Shown: positions 1 through 12,534, counted from the stretch's first letter. The stretch: DNA of 64,000 bases from Parelaphostrongylus tenuis (GCA_019055375.1 JAHQIW010004455.1:1-64000), one strand, 5' to 3'. Numbers and translations are program-made. Notes: a model not told the origin generated them from the letters alone.

Positions 1-226
1 TCTCACCCCCGGAGCATTAGAGCCTCCCCAGAAACTCACATTTTTTTTTTTTCCCCACTTTCCTTACCACCCGCGAAATATCAAATTTCAGTTTACTTTT
101 GTACTCCCAATGAATAAACCGCTAAGCCGATACATCGTAGACATGGGCAATACTTTTGTTTTGGAATTTAGTCTGCTATATTCCCTCCAGGATTGTTAGG
201 CGACAGCAATAAATATTCCTACAGCC

Positions 227-1584
227 ATGTTATCAACATCCGATAGGTTCCTTATGATTTTGCTGCTAGCCACAATTCAACAGTGCTGGATTGTTGGTGT
301 GATGCCACTAGGTCAAGATAGTTATCGTATAGCAAATATTTTCGGTTACAACTAAAGCGTGCATATCCAACATTTCGTCAAAAGATAACATGTTCAGAGC
401 TTTTTTGTGTGACTAAAATGAAAACAAAGTAGTAATTATTTTCTAAAAGAAACTATGTACTTTTGTTACAAGGGCACTAGGATCTTTACCGCCACTGGCT
501 TCACTTTATCGTGACTATGGTTTACGGTGGAACACTGCAGTTTCTGCTCGGTTTGCTGGCATTGCAAATAGTGAGGCGGAAGCTCAGAGATTTTGTATCA
601 CGTCTTGTAATGCAAACAGTGAGCCTGCATTTTTTAGATTAAAAGCTTTTTCGTGCATCTAAAAAGGCGTAAGACGCGAATTACAAATTTTGACAACACT
701 TCAGGATCTCAGTGCTTCCATGATTTGCATAGCTTCACACGAATTGGTTCAAAACATTCATGAACAAGCTCTACTATGCGGTGAAAAAATGCAATCTTCA
801 TTTTTTCGATGACCTTGAAAGCCATGCTCGTAGCGCACTCCTACCCGACGCCGTAATCTCAACCATCTTTGGCCAACTCAATGTGGCGATCATCTTCAGG
901 CCAATAAATTGCAATATGGTGGTTGACCCTGAAGACGTGCGTAAGTGTTCAGCGTTTGAACAATTTTAAGAGATTGCAGCTCCAAGTTTGGCATTCAATA
1001 GGAAGACAAATATATGATTATCATTTTCTAGGCGAGAAATAGATATATTTTGAAAAATTGGTAGAAGTTGTCCTACAAAGAGAGGAAACTTGCCATAATG
1101 ACATTGAAATCTTGAGAAGAGCTTCGAATAATGAGAATTCAGTGTTCCAAAGCGAATATTTACTTTTTTCACTTTTCTACTACAGCGAAAAAAGGTGTCT
1201 TTCTTTTTTCCTATAAGACTGAATGTTTATCGTAGTCAACCCAGCGATGTACACCGGCCTGCATCATTGTCAGCGATACGGTGGCAAGAGTTTGCAATGT
1301 GACGGGAGCAGCCCCCATGATGTGTGCGGCAGGAATCCAAATGGTATCGATAATACTTCCTCCCACAGCCTTGACAATTGGAGGAACTCTTTCGGTTTTG
1401 AACTACACTATTTTGCATGTTTCGTTTTGTAAAGAAAAAATTTTGAGTAGACTGCAACATTATCATGGCCAATTGGTCCAGACAGATGTGGCAAAGTGTA
1501 CTGAACAGAGCGGTTCGAAATTTTGCAGCGGGTCCATTTGGGTCACACTTCTTCTCGGCATCTGCCGTTGTTAGCGCAAGCTGA
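227..1584 (+). pseudogene. Copy A of unnamed nematode secreted-protein family (decayed)
   Basis: Five exon-like blocks align with copy B (12.5-14.0 kb): 227-317 (signal peptide, MLSTSDRFLMILLLA start), about 470-618, 802-940, 1,236-1,394 and 1,451-1,584. Defects seen: the exon 1 donor reads AT instead of GT at 318-319; exon 2 is one base short near 510, giving a TGA; the exon 3 acceptor reads CAT instead of CAG at 799-801; exon 4 has one extra base near its start and exon 5 one base fewer. The +1 and -1 changes cancel, so exon 4 stays open in a shifted frame. The last exon keeps the family's Trp-rich end (WSRQMWQSVLNRAV) and an AATAAA lies about 80 bases downstream. No known domain recognised. 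Function unknown; secretion is inferred from the hydrophobic first exon. Confidence 0.75.
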
Positions 1585-2097
1585 ACGTCTATAATGCACT
1601 TGAGATAAGCATCCCTTTTCTAACCTATGATTGTTGTAGAATTATCACATCAATAAACTGCCAAATCGTAAAGTGTTGATTAGCCAGATTAATGCAATAA
1701 ACTACATCAAAGTGTGTGCAATGTAATAGCTTTCGAAATTCACGCTCTTTTTGGGGAGCAACTGAAAGATTCGAAAACAGAAAATTGGTATAGAAGGATC
1801 TTCTACTCGTTAGTTTTTTTTTTAAAGTATCGGAAAAGTTCACTTTTCTCCGATATACTCTAGATTACAGCAATAGAACACCTGCTTGAATGAGGAAACA
1901 AAGATTAGTCTTCTCTTTCTCTCTCTCATTTCGCATTGGATGTTGAGATAACGAAAGAACGCCTAGAGGACATTAGACTCTATCGTTCATCATCTGATAA
2001 AAAATTTTAGAAACATCGAAAAGTGGATAGTGAAATGGGTGGCAATAGCAAGTTCGGCCGGTTCAAAACCTTCCGTTATTTCTCAGCTGAAACTTGA

Positions 2098-2116
2098 CCC
2101 CCCCCCCCCCCCCCCC
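2098..2116. repeat. Poly-C tract (19 C)
   Basis: Uninterrupted run of 19 C in otherwise AT-rich DNA. It is likely to be length-variable and hard to assemble. Confidence 0.95.
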
Positions 2117-3469
2117 ATCATGCCCCGTCACAATACCTACTTATTGAAACCCATAAGTTGGTGTGCAATGATGATCATACGTCTCCTGATCCATCAAAAT
2201 CTGAAGTTAGACCCATCATCTGCCGTGTGGACATGCCAAAGGATAGGATAACGTGGTTTTTAACTTAATACTAATCCAACTACTAGAACACATTACAGCC
2301 TATCTCACCAACACCCAATATTCATTGATGTTCAAAGAATAATGTATTCGAGCAATCACAAAAAGAATTCGACAATGTGAAACAAAGCATCAGACGGAAT
2401 TTTAGATTAGACATATTCAAAATCGATAATAATTATTGAAATTGCATGAATTCTTTGTCGACTGAGTCTGTAGCACAAGGTTGCCAATGAGAACTTGTTA
2501 CTCGGCTAGCGTTTGGACCTTTTTCAAAGGCAATAGTGCGGAGGAGCGTGTAAAAACGTTTACATCAGCTGGGATTCTAACCAAGATCTCACTCGTTCTG
2601 GGAGCGCGTGTTGAACCGCCGAACTACCAACGCCTGTTTCATAGGTTTTTTTTGAGAATAATAGGAACTTGTAAAATACGAATTATATTACTTCTTTTTG
2701 GTTCCCCCAGATCATACTACAAGATGCTTTGAAACCTCTCTCCATATCGCTAGATTAAGTTCAACGTATGACAGCCATTACTTCAGAACATCGAATATCC
2801 AGGTCACAATGGAGACCGCCTGCAGATCAGCGATCAGTTTTGATCAGTTTTGCTCTGAACAAGACGAAGGCAACAAAACATTAACAGAATGGCACCTGTT
2901 ATCAGCCTCGTATTAGTTCAATGATGCAAAAAATCATTGGTTGTTCATGCCTAAGTCAAACAACACTCGAGGTTGTAGCGGAGCCGCCCGACGCTCAACA
3001 TTTCAACAAACACACACGCAATAGCTTTTAAATTTAATCATCGCTCGTAAAAAACTCCCAACATGGCCCGTGATTTAAAAGCTCTGGAGATGTTTTCAAA
3101 TTCTTATTCGCCGAAGACGAGAAGAATTTCTTGCATTCCAACTAGGGGCAATAAAAGAAACGTTTTGGAAATATGTAGAATTTTCCGCTCAACATATTTC
3201 ATCGGTCATTACTTGACTGCAACTCTCATAGTGGAACGAATGTTTTCCAGAGCGCCGGTTTAATCTGTTTGAGGTTCAGCCGTACTGAGCTATCCAAGGT
3301 TCGATATCCAATCTAACATGTGGTATACAGCAATTTTATGAGCCGGAGAACGAGTGCTGCTCTTTTCCATTATTAAAAATGTTTGAATCACATTGAATGC
3401 AATTCTTTCTCTTGTAAGACAAGGCAAAATTTGCTAATAAGTGCTGCTTCAAAAAGATTATTTCAAGAA

Positions 3470-3700
3470 CCTAAGCTACTAAATGAGTTTGTGCAGAGTG
3501 ATTGTGCAAAACTTTTGCGTCAGACAGGACCTGAACCAGTATTTCACCCTATCCAGGGCGCGTGCTCTATCCCTTGTACCACCGACGTCTGTTTTGGCAC
3601 CACTCTTGCTACGCTACAACTCATGTATCTGTTAGCAAATAGCTGTCAACGTTTAAGCAAAAGTTTTGTCTAACACTCTGCATTAGTGGATATATTTATA
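3470..3700. mobile_element. MITE-like element with decayed tRNA-like core
   Basis: An imperfect inverted repeat flanks the block: the left arm has TGCAGAGTGATTGTGCAAAA and the right arm is the inverse of a related sequence near 3,645-3,690. Inside, on the minus strand, lies a tRNA-like B-box relic with a GC-rich GGGCGCGTGCT segment. It matches the design of the better preserved element at 14,806-15,052. Confidence 0.5.
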
Positions 3701-3866
3701 AGAGATCGTATCACCGCTAGCAGCGGTTAAGTAAGAAAAGTTCTTTCGACCGCTTGAATAGACCTTTTTCAAAGCATATTATCAAGACATAACATAACAT
3801 TTTGAATCTGATAACATATCTGAGCATGTTATGCCGTCTGATATGGTTCTTGTACAGTGCTAAAGA

Positions 3867-3897
3867 GACGCCTGTTTCCTCCTTCTGGACTCTTCAG
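3867..3897 (-). other. Decayed hammerhead ribozyme core
   Basis: On the minus strand: CTGAAGA (3,891-3,897), a three-pair stem II (TCC/GGA) with an AGAA loop, then GAAAC and a GTC cleavage triplet. The 10.1-11.1 pair is G-G and stem I no longer pairs, so activity is not expected. Flanking sequence resembles that around the intact hammerhead at 18.9 kb, so this looks like an old copy of the same repeat. Confidence 0.45.
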
Positions 3898-4394
3898 TAG
3901 GTCAGCCTCTCTCGATTCAGCGACTGTGCGACTGAGGAGAACAACGTCCCTGTACTTGACTATTCAGCTGCATTAGCAATTTTACTAAGACGTAGAATTT
4001 TCTCCCTCACGACGGGACCTGACGCTTTCACAGTTTCTTTCTTCTATGACTGGTTTTGGCACGGTTACCCTTTTGCCTCCTCATATGAATGAATTCTTGG
4101 TCACATCTCAGTATCGCTCGTCCCTGAATCATTTGATGAGACTTTATGTAGGTTCCTGATTTTGGCATCGGATTGACATCAGTCGACCACTCCATCAAGG
4201 AAGAAGATTTTTTAGACGCACTTAATGTGAGGGGCTAACGAAAACATCAAAACTTCACGAGCACTTTCTTGTTTTCTCAGAAATCATCTTTTACATTTTT
4301 TTCTCTTAGACATGCAATTGGAATTTCGCCGTCTTGATAATTGCTATTATTTACTCTGGGGAATGTCGGAATTTCATGTCACATCATCAAAAAT

Positions 4395-5903
4395 AAGAAA
4401 GCAAAGATCGCACTCTAGTCACACCTTGTCCAACACGGGCTCGATGCAAACATTCAAATCGCTCTGTTCAGTACAATTTGCCAAGTCGTTCTCGACCAAT
4501 TCGCCATGATGATATTCGTAGTATATCCAAAGCTTTTTTTTCAAAACGAGATTGTGAAAAGGAATAATTCAAACCAAGGGAGTGCCTCCAATTGTCAAAG
4601 CTGTGAGTGAAACAGGCCTTACTTCCGCTTTCTGCGCTTCCGGAAACTTACCCATAGCGTCCAGTCAGTACAGTGCAAATTTCCGTCACTGTGTTGCTGA
4701 CACTGACACAGGCCGACGAATTCGCCATCATTACTGCAACAAACCATGAGTTTCATAACGACACCTGCTTCCATTATAACGAAAAACCGATGAAAGAATA
4801 CAAGCTTTTTATTTACAACTTTTTTGTTCACAAATTTTTTTTGTACAAAACCTTTCAAGCCATCACCTGATGCTTTGAGTACTGCACCAATCCCTGAAAA
4901 GATTGTAGATATTGATATCGCCTGTACAGCACTAAGACCACAGTTGCTCAAAACATGCTATGCCTTAATCAGATTATTATTGTAGATATTGAGATAATCA
5001 TATTTGGAACGATGCCATGGATGTTAATATATGTTGTTTCATTTTTGGTGCACAAACAAAAGCATTTCTGTTCTTCTAATGCCTTATATACATCTGCCTG
5101 CAGTTTTTTCAATTGGTTGTTTACTATTAAAGACTCACACTCCCCCTTTTCCCCTCCCGGGTTAACCACCGCAATACAATTTATTGGTCTGTAGTTGACC
5201 GTAACATCGAGTTGATTCTAAATGGCTGAGACTACGGCACAAGGTGGCGAGTGCGCTACGAGGTTGGCTTTCGAGATCATCAAAAACCTGCAGAAAAAAT
5301 ATTTTCATTACTTAGTAAAGTTTGTTTCAAAATACCTTCAATCAAATTATATAGTGCTATGCACACCATGGAAGCACTAAAAGTATAAACTATTGTCATG
5401 AACTGCAACCCACATCCCACGCCATTTTCGAAATCAAGAATGAAAACTTGAAATCTAGGAGTTGCCAACTTACCGATTGTATCGCAAGACGTTGAACAAT
5501 TTTCGAGCGACCGCCTCACTATTTGCAATACCACTAAACAGCAGAAATTGCGGGGTTTTGCAGTGTAAAACCATGGCAACATGCATAGTGAAGCCAGTGG
5601 CGGTGAAGATCCTATTGCTTGTTGCAACATAAGTGCGCACTTTTTTCTACCGGGTGAATATTAATTTGGATTCAAAACAGTTCCGTAATAATGCCGGATT
5701 TCAGATCTTTCGTTTAGCCATGAAGTAATAGTTTTCATCTACCCAATCAGCTTTGAAAAGCTTCTGTCTAAAATTGGAGTTATTTGCTACGCGAAAACAA
5801 TCGTAATTCGTACCTTGATCTGGTGGCAACACCCACATCCCAGTATTGTCGGTATTATGGCCAACAGCAATATTATAAGCGGACGGGTTGGATGTCTTAT
5901 CAT
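4395..5903 (-). pseudogene. Copy C of unnamed secreted-protein family (decayed)
   Basis: All five family exons are present in order on the minus strand: signal-peptide exon 5,814-5,903 (MIRHPTRPLIILLLA start, donor GTACGA), exon 2 about 5,474-5,622 (donor GTAAGT), exon 3 about 5,160-5,287 after a CTGCAG acceptor, exon 4 about 4,585-4,735 and exon 5 about 4,395-4,520. Exon 2 has two inserted bases, exon 3 has a frameshift and a TAG, exon 4 ends early at a TAA, and exon 5 has a TGA at 4,454-4,456. It lies in the left arm of the inverted duplication that carries copy B in its right arm. Confidence 0.75.
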
Positions 5904-7540
5904 GTTAACAGGAATGCTTACTTTTGTTCTTCAAATGTTTCAGGCATTATATTAGACTCAACTGGAAGCACTTTACATATTGTGCATCAGATCATTTATG
6001 AGGCAGCATCGGATCTGGCCTTCAGCACTTATACAAGAGTAAAAGTCGGCGCTATACTCTTTGACTATTCCAAGAACTGCAGTGTTAGCCGTCTTGCCTG
6101 ATCTCTCAGATTTCATGGCTCAACGCATGTTTAATGGCAAGTCATTCTATTTTGAAGTACGGAATAATCGTGCCAATAAGGTGAAAAGCGCGATAAGTGT
6201 AGAATGGCAATAGTTTCTATGAAAGAGATCACTTCAAGAGAAACTGCACGTGAACGCGTCAGTTCAAGGGCTAGATTGAAATTTGTTTTTCCGCCATCTT
6301 TATTTCTGATGCCATGGCATAAAAAGACATTCCCAAGATAAAATATCAGCAACTGATCAAACGGAGGAATTACAAGTGCACTTTTGAAAGATTACATCTC
6401 CTTTGTTGATGGAGCGCGTCAAGTAAAAGGTAAATCAAGAACCTCCGCGGAACTTTCATCCAAGGGTTCAGAGACAAATGGGTAATGGAGATACAACAAA
6501 GAATCCATCAATACGAGAAGGCAAAGAGGAAACCGTGCCATAACTGGTCGTAGAAAAAAAAACGGACGAAGCTTCAAGTCATGTCGTGAGGCAGAAGAAT
6601 TTTATACACTGAGGAATGACAGTGTAGCGAAATGGGCAAGTGCAATGGACGAATAAGTGGGGTCTGGGCGAAGGCTTTCTTGTTCGCCTTCTCAAAACGT
6701 TTCAAGTTTATTATCGAGTTTAATGTTTACGAAGGGCGTCGAAATCCTCGCAATTTCTACACGATGGACAAGCAAAAGAAAGTTTGTTGTTTTCGTGTAT
6801 TGAAGTCCTATTTCGTATAACCGTTAAAAACTCTTTGTATCTAATTCTTTCAGTTGTTTTGGTAAAATTATTCCGTAGAATCCCAGAGGGTCTTTGTTGA
6901 TTAAACAAGTAGATCGACGTCATTTAGTATCCTAGGTTTTTGTGGCAATATATAGCAATTTTCTACCGAAAACAGCATAACAAATATTGTTGTGTCACAC
7001 ACTAAGAAAAAAATGCGTTCATTGTGACTTAGATATTTTTGTCAATCTACGTCAGTAGAAGTCATTTCTCACCCCATAAAATACTGTGCGATATTCGGCA
7101 GCTTAAATTTGGACCTGGGATAGCTCTTTAACGATGCTGCACCTTCAACAAATGGCATAGTGCTCTGAAATTATTCTTCACTCTTAAATGTGCCACACAA
7201 ATTTTGAACGACGATATGTCTGAGGCAAAAGACTCTTCTCAGTTACGATATATTGCCTAGAATGCTCCTATTTGGTACGTAATAAATTCTGTCTCATCTA
7301 TTGCGCAAATGACAAATCAAAGCATCGGCAGCGTTGCAGAGTCATAGGCCCTAAAAACGAGTTTTCACGAGCGATTATTGACAATGAATAAAGTGCTTCC
7401 TGCTTCATGATTGAAATGCTCGAGCAAGAACAACTCCGCCGCAGCGTTTTTTTGCCGCTTTCATTTGAATACTGAGGAGCTGTCGGTGAATTTTGACCAT
7501 TGCTTTATAAAATAACATTTAGAAGATAATGTAGGCATAA
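4400..7540. repeat. Left arm of a large inverted duplication
   Basis: The reverse complement of this segment matches 10,770-13,985 block by block: gene exons, the proximal upstream region (5,985-6,080 against about 12,370-12,490), 6,180-6,350 against 12,130-12,310, 6,480-6,830 against 11,500-11,850, and 7,080-7,370 against 10,930-11,260. Identity is moderate and interrupted by indels, so the duplication is not recent. The arms are about 3.1-3.2 kb and the spacer about 3.2 kb. Confidence 0.8.
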
Positions 7541-7564
7541 TAATTTTACAGCGACTTTACACGG

Positions 7565-8110
7565 ACTCCTTGTACTATCACTTGTCGCTCCACTGATCGT
7601 CGAACAACTCAAACTTTGTGCATTTCATTTCTTCCCGCAATGGAAAAGAGTATCTTAGTGGGCTCTCTAGCTTTTTTTGATGGAAATCAAATTTTACTCT
7701 CACATTTCTGTGAAGTAGGCGGGAAAAATCTGATGGCCTTTCTGTTGTGCGTTTGATATTCCGTAAAATCGAGCTAATAACGGCTCTCTCTCATTGGCTA
7801 TCAATAAGGCACACAACATGTAGTGTTCATTTTAGCGCGATGAGCAGAGCGACGTGTTAGTTGTTCGATCGCTGGTCCAAGTCTAATTTAGGTTTTTATC
7901 TCCATTTGTGGGAATGCGGGCTACTCCTAATTAACGTCTTCAACTGCACGTATATGTTAAGGCAGGCATAATCGTTGCGTTGAAAAATGTGGGCGCAATT
8001 TAGCGTTATTCTTTGTTTTCAACTTCCTCCAATATATTTGGTCTTACGTTTTCCGCGCCTCTATGCTCCACTTTCTTCTCGATTGTGGAATTAAGTCACT
8101 GCTAACCTGA
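7565..8110 (-). mobile_element. RTE-type LINE fragment, 3' end of ORF
   Basis: The minus strand matches the 3' LINE piece at 17,105-17,900, including the closing segment encoding a HWATLARDR-like motif and a short Asp/Gln/Arg-rich tail. No reading frame stays open. It faces away from the LINE 5' fragment just to the right, and both lie in the spacer of the inverted duplication. Confidence 0.6.
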
Positions 8111-8289
8111 AGTTTCCAACGTAGACGAATGTATAGGCGTTCGAAAACATTCATTCGATGTGGTAAACTTATTTTTGAGCTGTGTATGTAGTCTGTTATG
8201 GGCAACTATAGAGCTCAGTACCCATAATTTCCTTATAGCAGACCACATGCAGGGCTCAAGAAAAAATAGTTTCCACGGACCTCACTCTT

Positions 8290-9340
8290 TGAGGAATCAC
8301 GCCCGGTTAGTCGCCAGTGCACGTGGCGCGTCCCCAGGTGGTGAATAGGGTAATAACGCGAACGAAAAGCGACCGTGTGCTTCCCAGAGGCGCAAGTGTC
8401 TTCAGGGAAGAGCATCCCTGCTTCTGCAGCGCCGGGCTTGACAAAATTCTATTTCTACCAGTCAAGTCGGCCAAAAAGTCTGCAATCAAGCGGCTGGGAA
8501 GTACATGGGTGGCGTTAGGAGTTGCCACCAACAAATAAGCTCCTCGCATTCCTCCGAGAGAGACTGGCAAGTTACTCGTGAGTACCTAGCACCCACGTTT
8601 AGAGCATGGCAAGCTATGCGTTGGCATCAAAATGCCAAAACAGTAACAAATATGGGCCTCATTCCCCTGACCCCGAAAGATAGTACGGCAGCACCAGATA
8701 GGACGATACGGAGAGGCTGCTAAAATCTCAGGGCCAAACTAGGCTGCGAAATTAAAACGGACTAAAATGACGATTTGTACCTACAATGCAAGAACGCTTG
8801 CTCACGTATCCGCTGTAGAAGATCTATTGATTCAAGCAAGGAGAATAAGGTACGACGTCATTGACCTGACTGAGACGAGAAGGCGCCATCCTTTTCACGT
8901 TGTTTTATGACACCAGAGAAGAGTGCTCCTTGGAACATGCGATCGCAAAGGTGTCGGCGGCGCTGGCGTCCTCGTCAAATCGAATTTGACCGTGGACATT
9001 GATTCGTTTGAACAACTAACCCCGCATCGGACGATTACGGTTGAAACGACGTGGTTCTATGCCGGTTTTGACAATCTTCGTTGCATACGCACCATTATCA
9101 AGCTATGACGAAGACGACAGTCGAAGCGTTTCTATATGGTCCCCGAAAAATTCTTCAGAAAAGATCATACATTCTTCCAGGTCATTGTCGGAGATTTTAA
9201 GGCAAAAATTGGACTAGAAGAACGTCTGAAGAAAGTCACATAGAGACCCACGTACTAGAATGGAATGAACATGGTGAGAGGCTGTCTGTGTTTATCATGA
9301 CGACTCAAACCATCCATGGTAACTCGCAATTCCAAAAGGT
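8290..9340 (+). mobile_element. RTE-type LINE fragment, 5' end with endonuclease domain
   Basis: The ORF starts at 8,767 (MTICTYNARTLAHVSAVEDL) and encodes the N-terminal part of an APE-type endonuclease: ICTYNARTL, TETRRRHP, LGTCDRKGVGG and a VGDFKAKIG stretch. Stops and frameshifts break the frame after 8,900. The expected catalytic Asn of GDFN is Lys. Homology ends near 9,340, long before the reverse transcriptase. The leader at 8,290-8,760 is shared with the minus-strand copy at 40.4-41.56 kb, so the left edge is a genuine 5' region. Confidence 0.8.
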
Positions 9341-9599
9341 GATTATTTGCTTGTGCTGCTGAGTATGAAATTCATGTTTTTGTGCTCCTGTGATCATTTA
9401 GAGCTCCTAGTTAAGCTAATATTCCAAATTTCTAGTGTTTTACTGCATTTTTGGCAGACCAGTAGTGAGACGACAACAAAAAGAGCGCTATCGCGAGTGA
9501 GGAGAGAAGGGAGTAGTCAGTCATCCGATAACTCAAATTTCAGAAAATTTGAGAATGTATTTTATTCTTGAAAAGGCTTTTACATTGCTTTGTAACAGC

Positions 9600-10070
9600 A
9601 GATGTAAATTGTGTTTCTTATTCAAGCGTCTGGTGAATCATGAAAGTGCTCAACTTCGTCTATTCAAATATTTCTCGCTGTACGAAGCTTTCTTTTTAGA
9701 CATCTAGCAGTCATTCGATATATTGGGCATAAAAAATGCCTTAATGGGCTGCAACTGCCAAGAGAGGTTGAGGTTCGACATTTTTGGATCATCTTCGTTA
9801 TTCCCACCTTTTTCGACGCTTTGAGAAGGACGCGCCTTTTGCTTCTTTCAATTTTCAACACCTATTGAAGAGCTCAAACTTCAAAAACTTCAGTGGCGTA
9901 TTTCATTTTCAAAATAGCTTTGCTAGCGCGGTGGAGCAGCAAAAACTATGTTCGTCATTCAAATATTTCTTGTTGAACACTTTACCTTGAGAGTTTCATT
10001 AATCATTCGAAAGCTTAAACCTCACTGATTCTAAAAATGTACTTGGTTCTCAAAAAAAATTTTTTTGTTG
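9600..10070. repeat. Interspersed repeat (family also at 54.9, 58.3 and 61.4 kb)
   Basis: Contains a CATTCGAAAGCTTAAA-like block that recurs, diverged, at 54,850-54,970, 58,290-58,400 and 61,340-61,440, each followed by a T-rich stretch. Related AAGGCTTTTTTATTGC-type units recur at 39,600-40,400. No coding potential recognised. Confidence 0.45.
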
Positions 10071-10589
10071 CGTTGTGGCAGCCAAAAGAATGATAAGGCT
10101 CTCGCAGCGCAACATTGACAACGAACCACCGTGCCTTGCCAGTATGTGAATAGGTATTTCACAATATAGCCGCTAAGCTATTGCGCCTTCCTGGTACAGA
10201 TTAGCGAGACCCAATCTTCTTTTGGTTATTAGGGCCCAATAAAAGCCCACTTGAAAACCAAATGCATCAAATCCATAAGATCTAAACGATCGCAAATGTG
10301 TTCAAACTCTATAGAAAAAGCTCTGTACAGCGGAAGAGGTTTGAAAGGAAGCACAATTTTATTTCTGCTGTTACAGTTCAATAAAAAAGCCGTTTTGAAA
10401 ACAAAGTGCACTGCAAAAGATTCGAGCTATCGCATGACTGCTTAGAGTTCAGTAACCACCGGAAAATAAATCAGACAACTCTTTTGCAATACGGGAGAAT
10501 TAAAAGCATACAGGCGCTCGCTTGAGTTGCTCGAGATTAGCGAAAACAGCAGATTGTAGTGAAACAATCCGTTTAAAGACGTTGCAAAA

Positions 10590-10730
10590 TAACTATGTTC
10601 GTACTCAGTGAGGTAGAGTGGTGTGCACAAGTTTCGCGTCAGGCGGGACTCGAACCCGGATTGCGCTCTATCCGGGAGCGCGTGGACGTGAAACTTTTGC
10701 GCATCACTCTACATCACTGGGTATATTTAT
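10590..10730 (-). mobile_element. Short MITE with tRNA-like core
   Basis: Imperfect terminal inverted repeats (AGTGAGGTAGAGTGGTGTGC on the left, the inverse of a related sequence on the right near 10,690-10,725) enclose a minus-strand tRNA-like module with a good B-box (GGTTCGAGTCC when inverted). Same design as the element at 14.8 kb. Confidence 0.6.
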
Positions 10731-12414
10731 AAAATCTTGCCACCGCCAAACCGAACAAATAAAATAATTTCAACTATGCTCATATTGTCTTCTAAAGACT
10801 ATTCTTCTAAAGCAGTGGTCAAATTTCATTGATAGCTCAACATTCAACTGAAAGGGTAAAAAGAATACTGCAGCGGAGCTTTCTTGCTCAGAAATTCTAT
10901 CAAAACACAGGGAACAGTCTAATAATTTTCAATAATCGCTCGTAAAAACTCGTTTACAGGGCCTATGACTCTACAACGCTGCCGATGCTTTGGTTTTTCA
11001 TTTGCGTAATAGGTGAGACAGAATTTATTACGTACCGAAAAGAAGTATTCTGACCTACACTTTGGAAATTAAAGGAATATGCTTTAGACATTTCAACGTT
11101 CAAAACTTGTATGGTACTCTTACAGTGGTATAGCTCCAGAACACTGTTCAATTTGTTTGAGGTGCATCATCGTTAAAGAGCTAATCAAGGTGCAAAGTTT
11201 AATCTGCCAAATACCGCACAGTAATTTTATGGAGTGAAAAATGACTTCTACTGATGTAGATTGGCAAAAACATCTACTTCACAATGAACGCATTTTTTTC
11301 ATGTGAAACGTAGCAATACTTGCTATGCTGCTTTCTGCAAAAATTCTGAAATTACCAAAAAACCTAGGGAACTGAATGAGTCGATCTGGTTGTTTATACA
11401 AAAAAAAAAAAAAAAAAAACGCCCTGGACTCCAGGGAATAATCAGACTAGAGCATTTGGAGGAATAGAGTACATCGAACAAGAATTTTTAACAGTTACAC
11501 GAATGAAATAAGACTTTAATACACGAAATGTGCAACAACAAACTTTGTTTTGCTAGCACATCATGTATAAATTGAAAACAATTGACAGCCTTCATAAACA
11601 TTGAACTTAAAACGTTTTTGAAAAGGTAACCAAGGAAGTCTTTGCCCAGTCCTCACTTGCATTTCCCATTGCACTTACCCATTTCGTTACAGTGACATTT
11701 CATTAAGACGTGAAATTCTTCTGCCTCACGACATGACCTAACGCCTTCAAGCGTTTTTTTTCTTCTACGTCCACTAATTACACGGTTCCCTCTTTGACTT
11801 CTCGTAGTAATGAATTCTTGGCAGCACCCATTTCCCAATTGTCTCACCTTTTGATGAACTTCTGCGGAATTTTTGATTTATCTATTACTTCACCTATCCA
11901 TAAACAAAAGGGATTTTATAGACGCATCAAATGTGATAGGCTAACGAGAATATTATGGCCTACCAAACGAGCTTTCTGCTTCTTAGAAATTTGTTGCCAA
12001 AACGTTTTGCTTAAAAAATCGTTTACCGTTTATTCTTCCAGTTTCTTTTTAAACCTTTCTCACACATTTTCGTTCGAAAATACACTTGCGATTCCGTCGT
12101 TTGATTAGTTGTTGATATTTTATTTTGGGAATGCCGTGGTTTTATGACACAGCATCAGAAATGCGAAGGCGGAAACCAAAGTTACTTCAACCTTAGTCTT
12201 AGTTTAACCTCTTGAATTGACGCGTTCACTGAGAATTCTCTTCAAGTGATCTCTTTGATAGAGCTTATTATCATTCTAAATCCATCACGCTGTCCACCTC
12301 ATTGACCGATTCAGAACAAAAGAATCTATCATTAAACATGCGTAAGATTCTGTTGCGAATAGGCGAGTCGACAAACACTGCAACCCTTGGAATTTTGAGA
12401 GTATCACGCCGACC

Positions 12415-12490
12415 TTAGTCACGTATAAGTGCTGACGGCCAGATCCGATGCTACCTAATGAATGATCTGAAGCTAAATGTGCAAACCTTC
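12415..12490 (+). promoter_or_regulatory. Conserved block upstream of copy B
   Basis: A GTATAAGTGCTG motif followed by CCAGATCCGATGCT and AATGATCTGA is conserved, inverted, upstream of copy C (5,985-6,060). It may include a TATA-like element about 110 bases before the ATG. Conservation may only reflect the shared duplication. Confidence 0.3.
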
Positions 12491-12534
12491 TTCACTTGAA
12501 ACTACCGTATTGCCTAAAATATTTAGGGGATAAA

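Larger units (their letters stand above)
2960..4400 (+). repeat. Partial copy of the family's upstream region, no gene body
   Basis: Blocks at 3,030-3,060, 3,260-3,350 and 3,980-4,400 match, in order and orientation, the region upstream of copy B (10,930-12,180). Examples are the TCGCTCGTAAAAA motif, the TTTGTTTGAGGT motif, and the stretch with GACGCA and AGGCTAACGA. The five gene exons are missing: the copy stops where copy C begins in the opposite orientation at about 4.4 kb. It is therefore a truncated duplication, probably a rearrangement junction. Confidence 0.6.

Noticed and set aside
2030..2251. Frame with a Pro run
   Set aside because: The Pro run is the poly-C tract; no other support.
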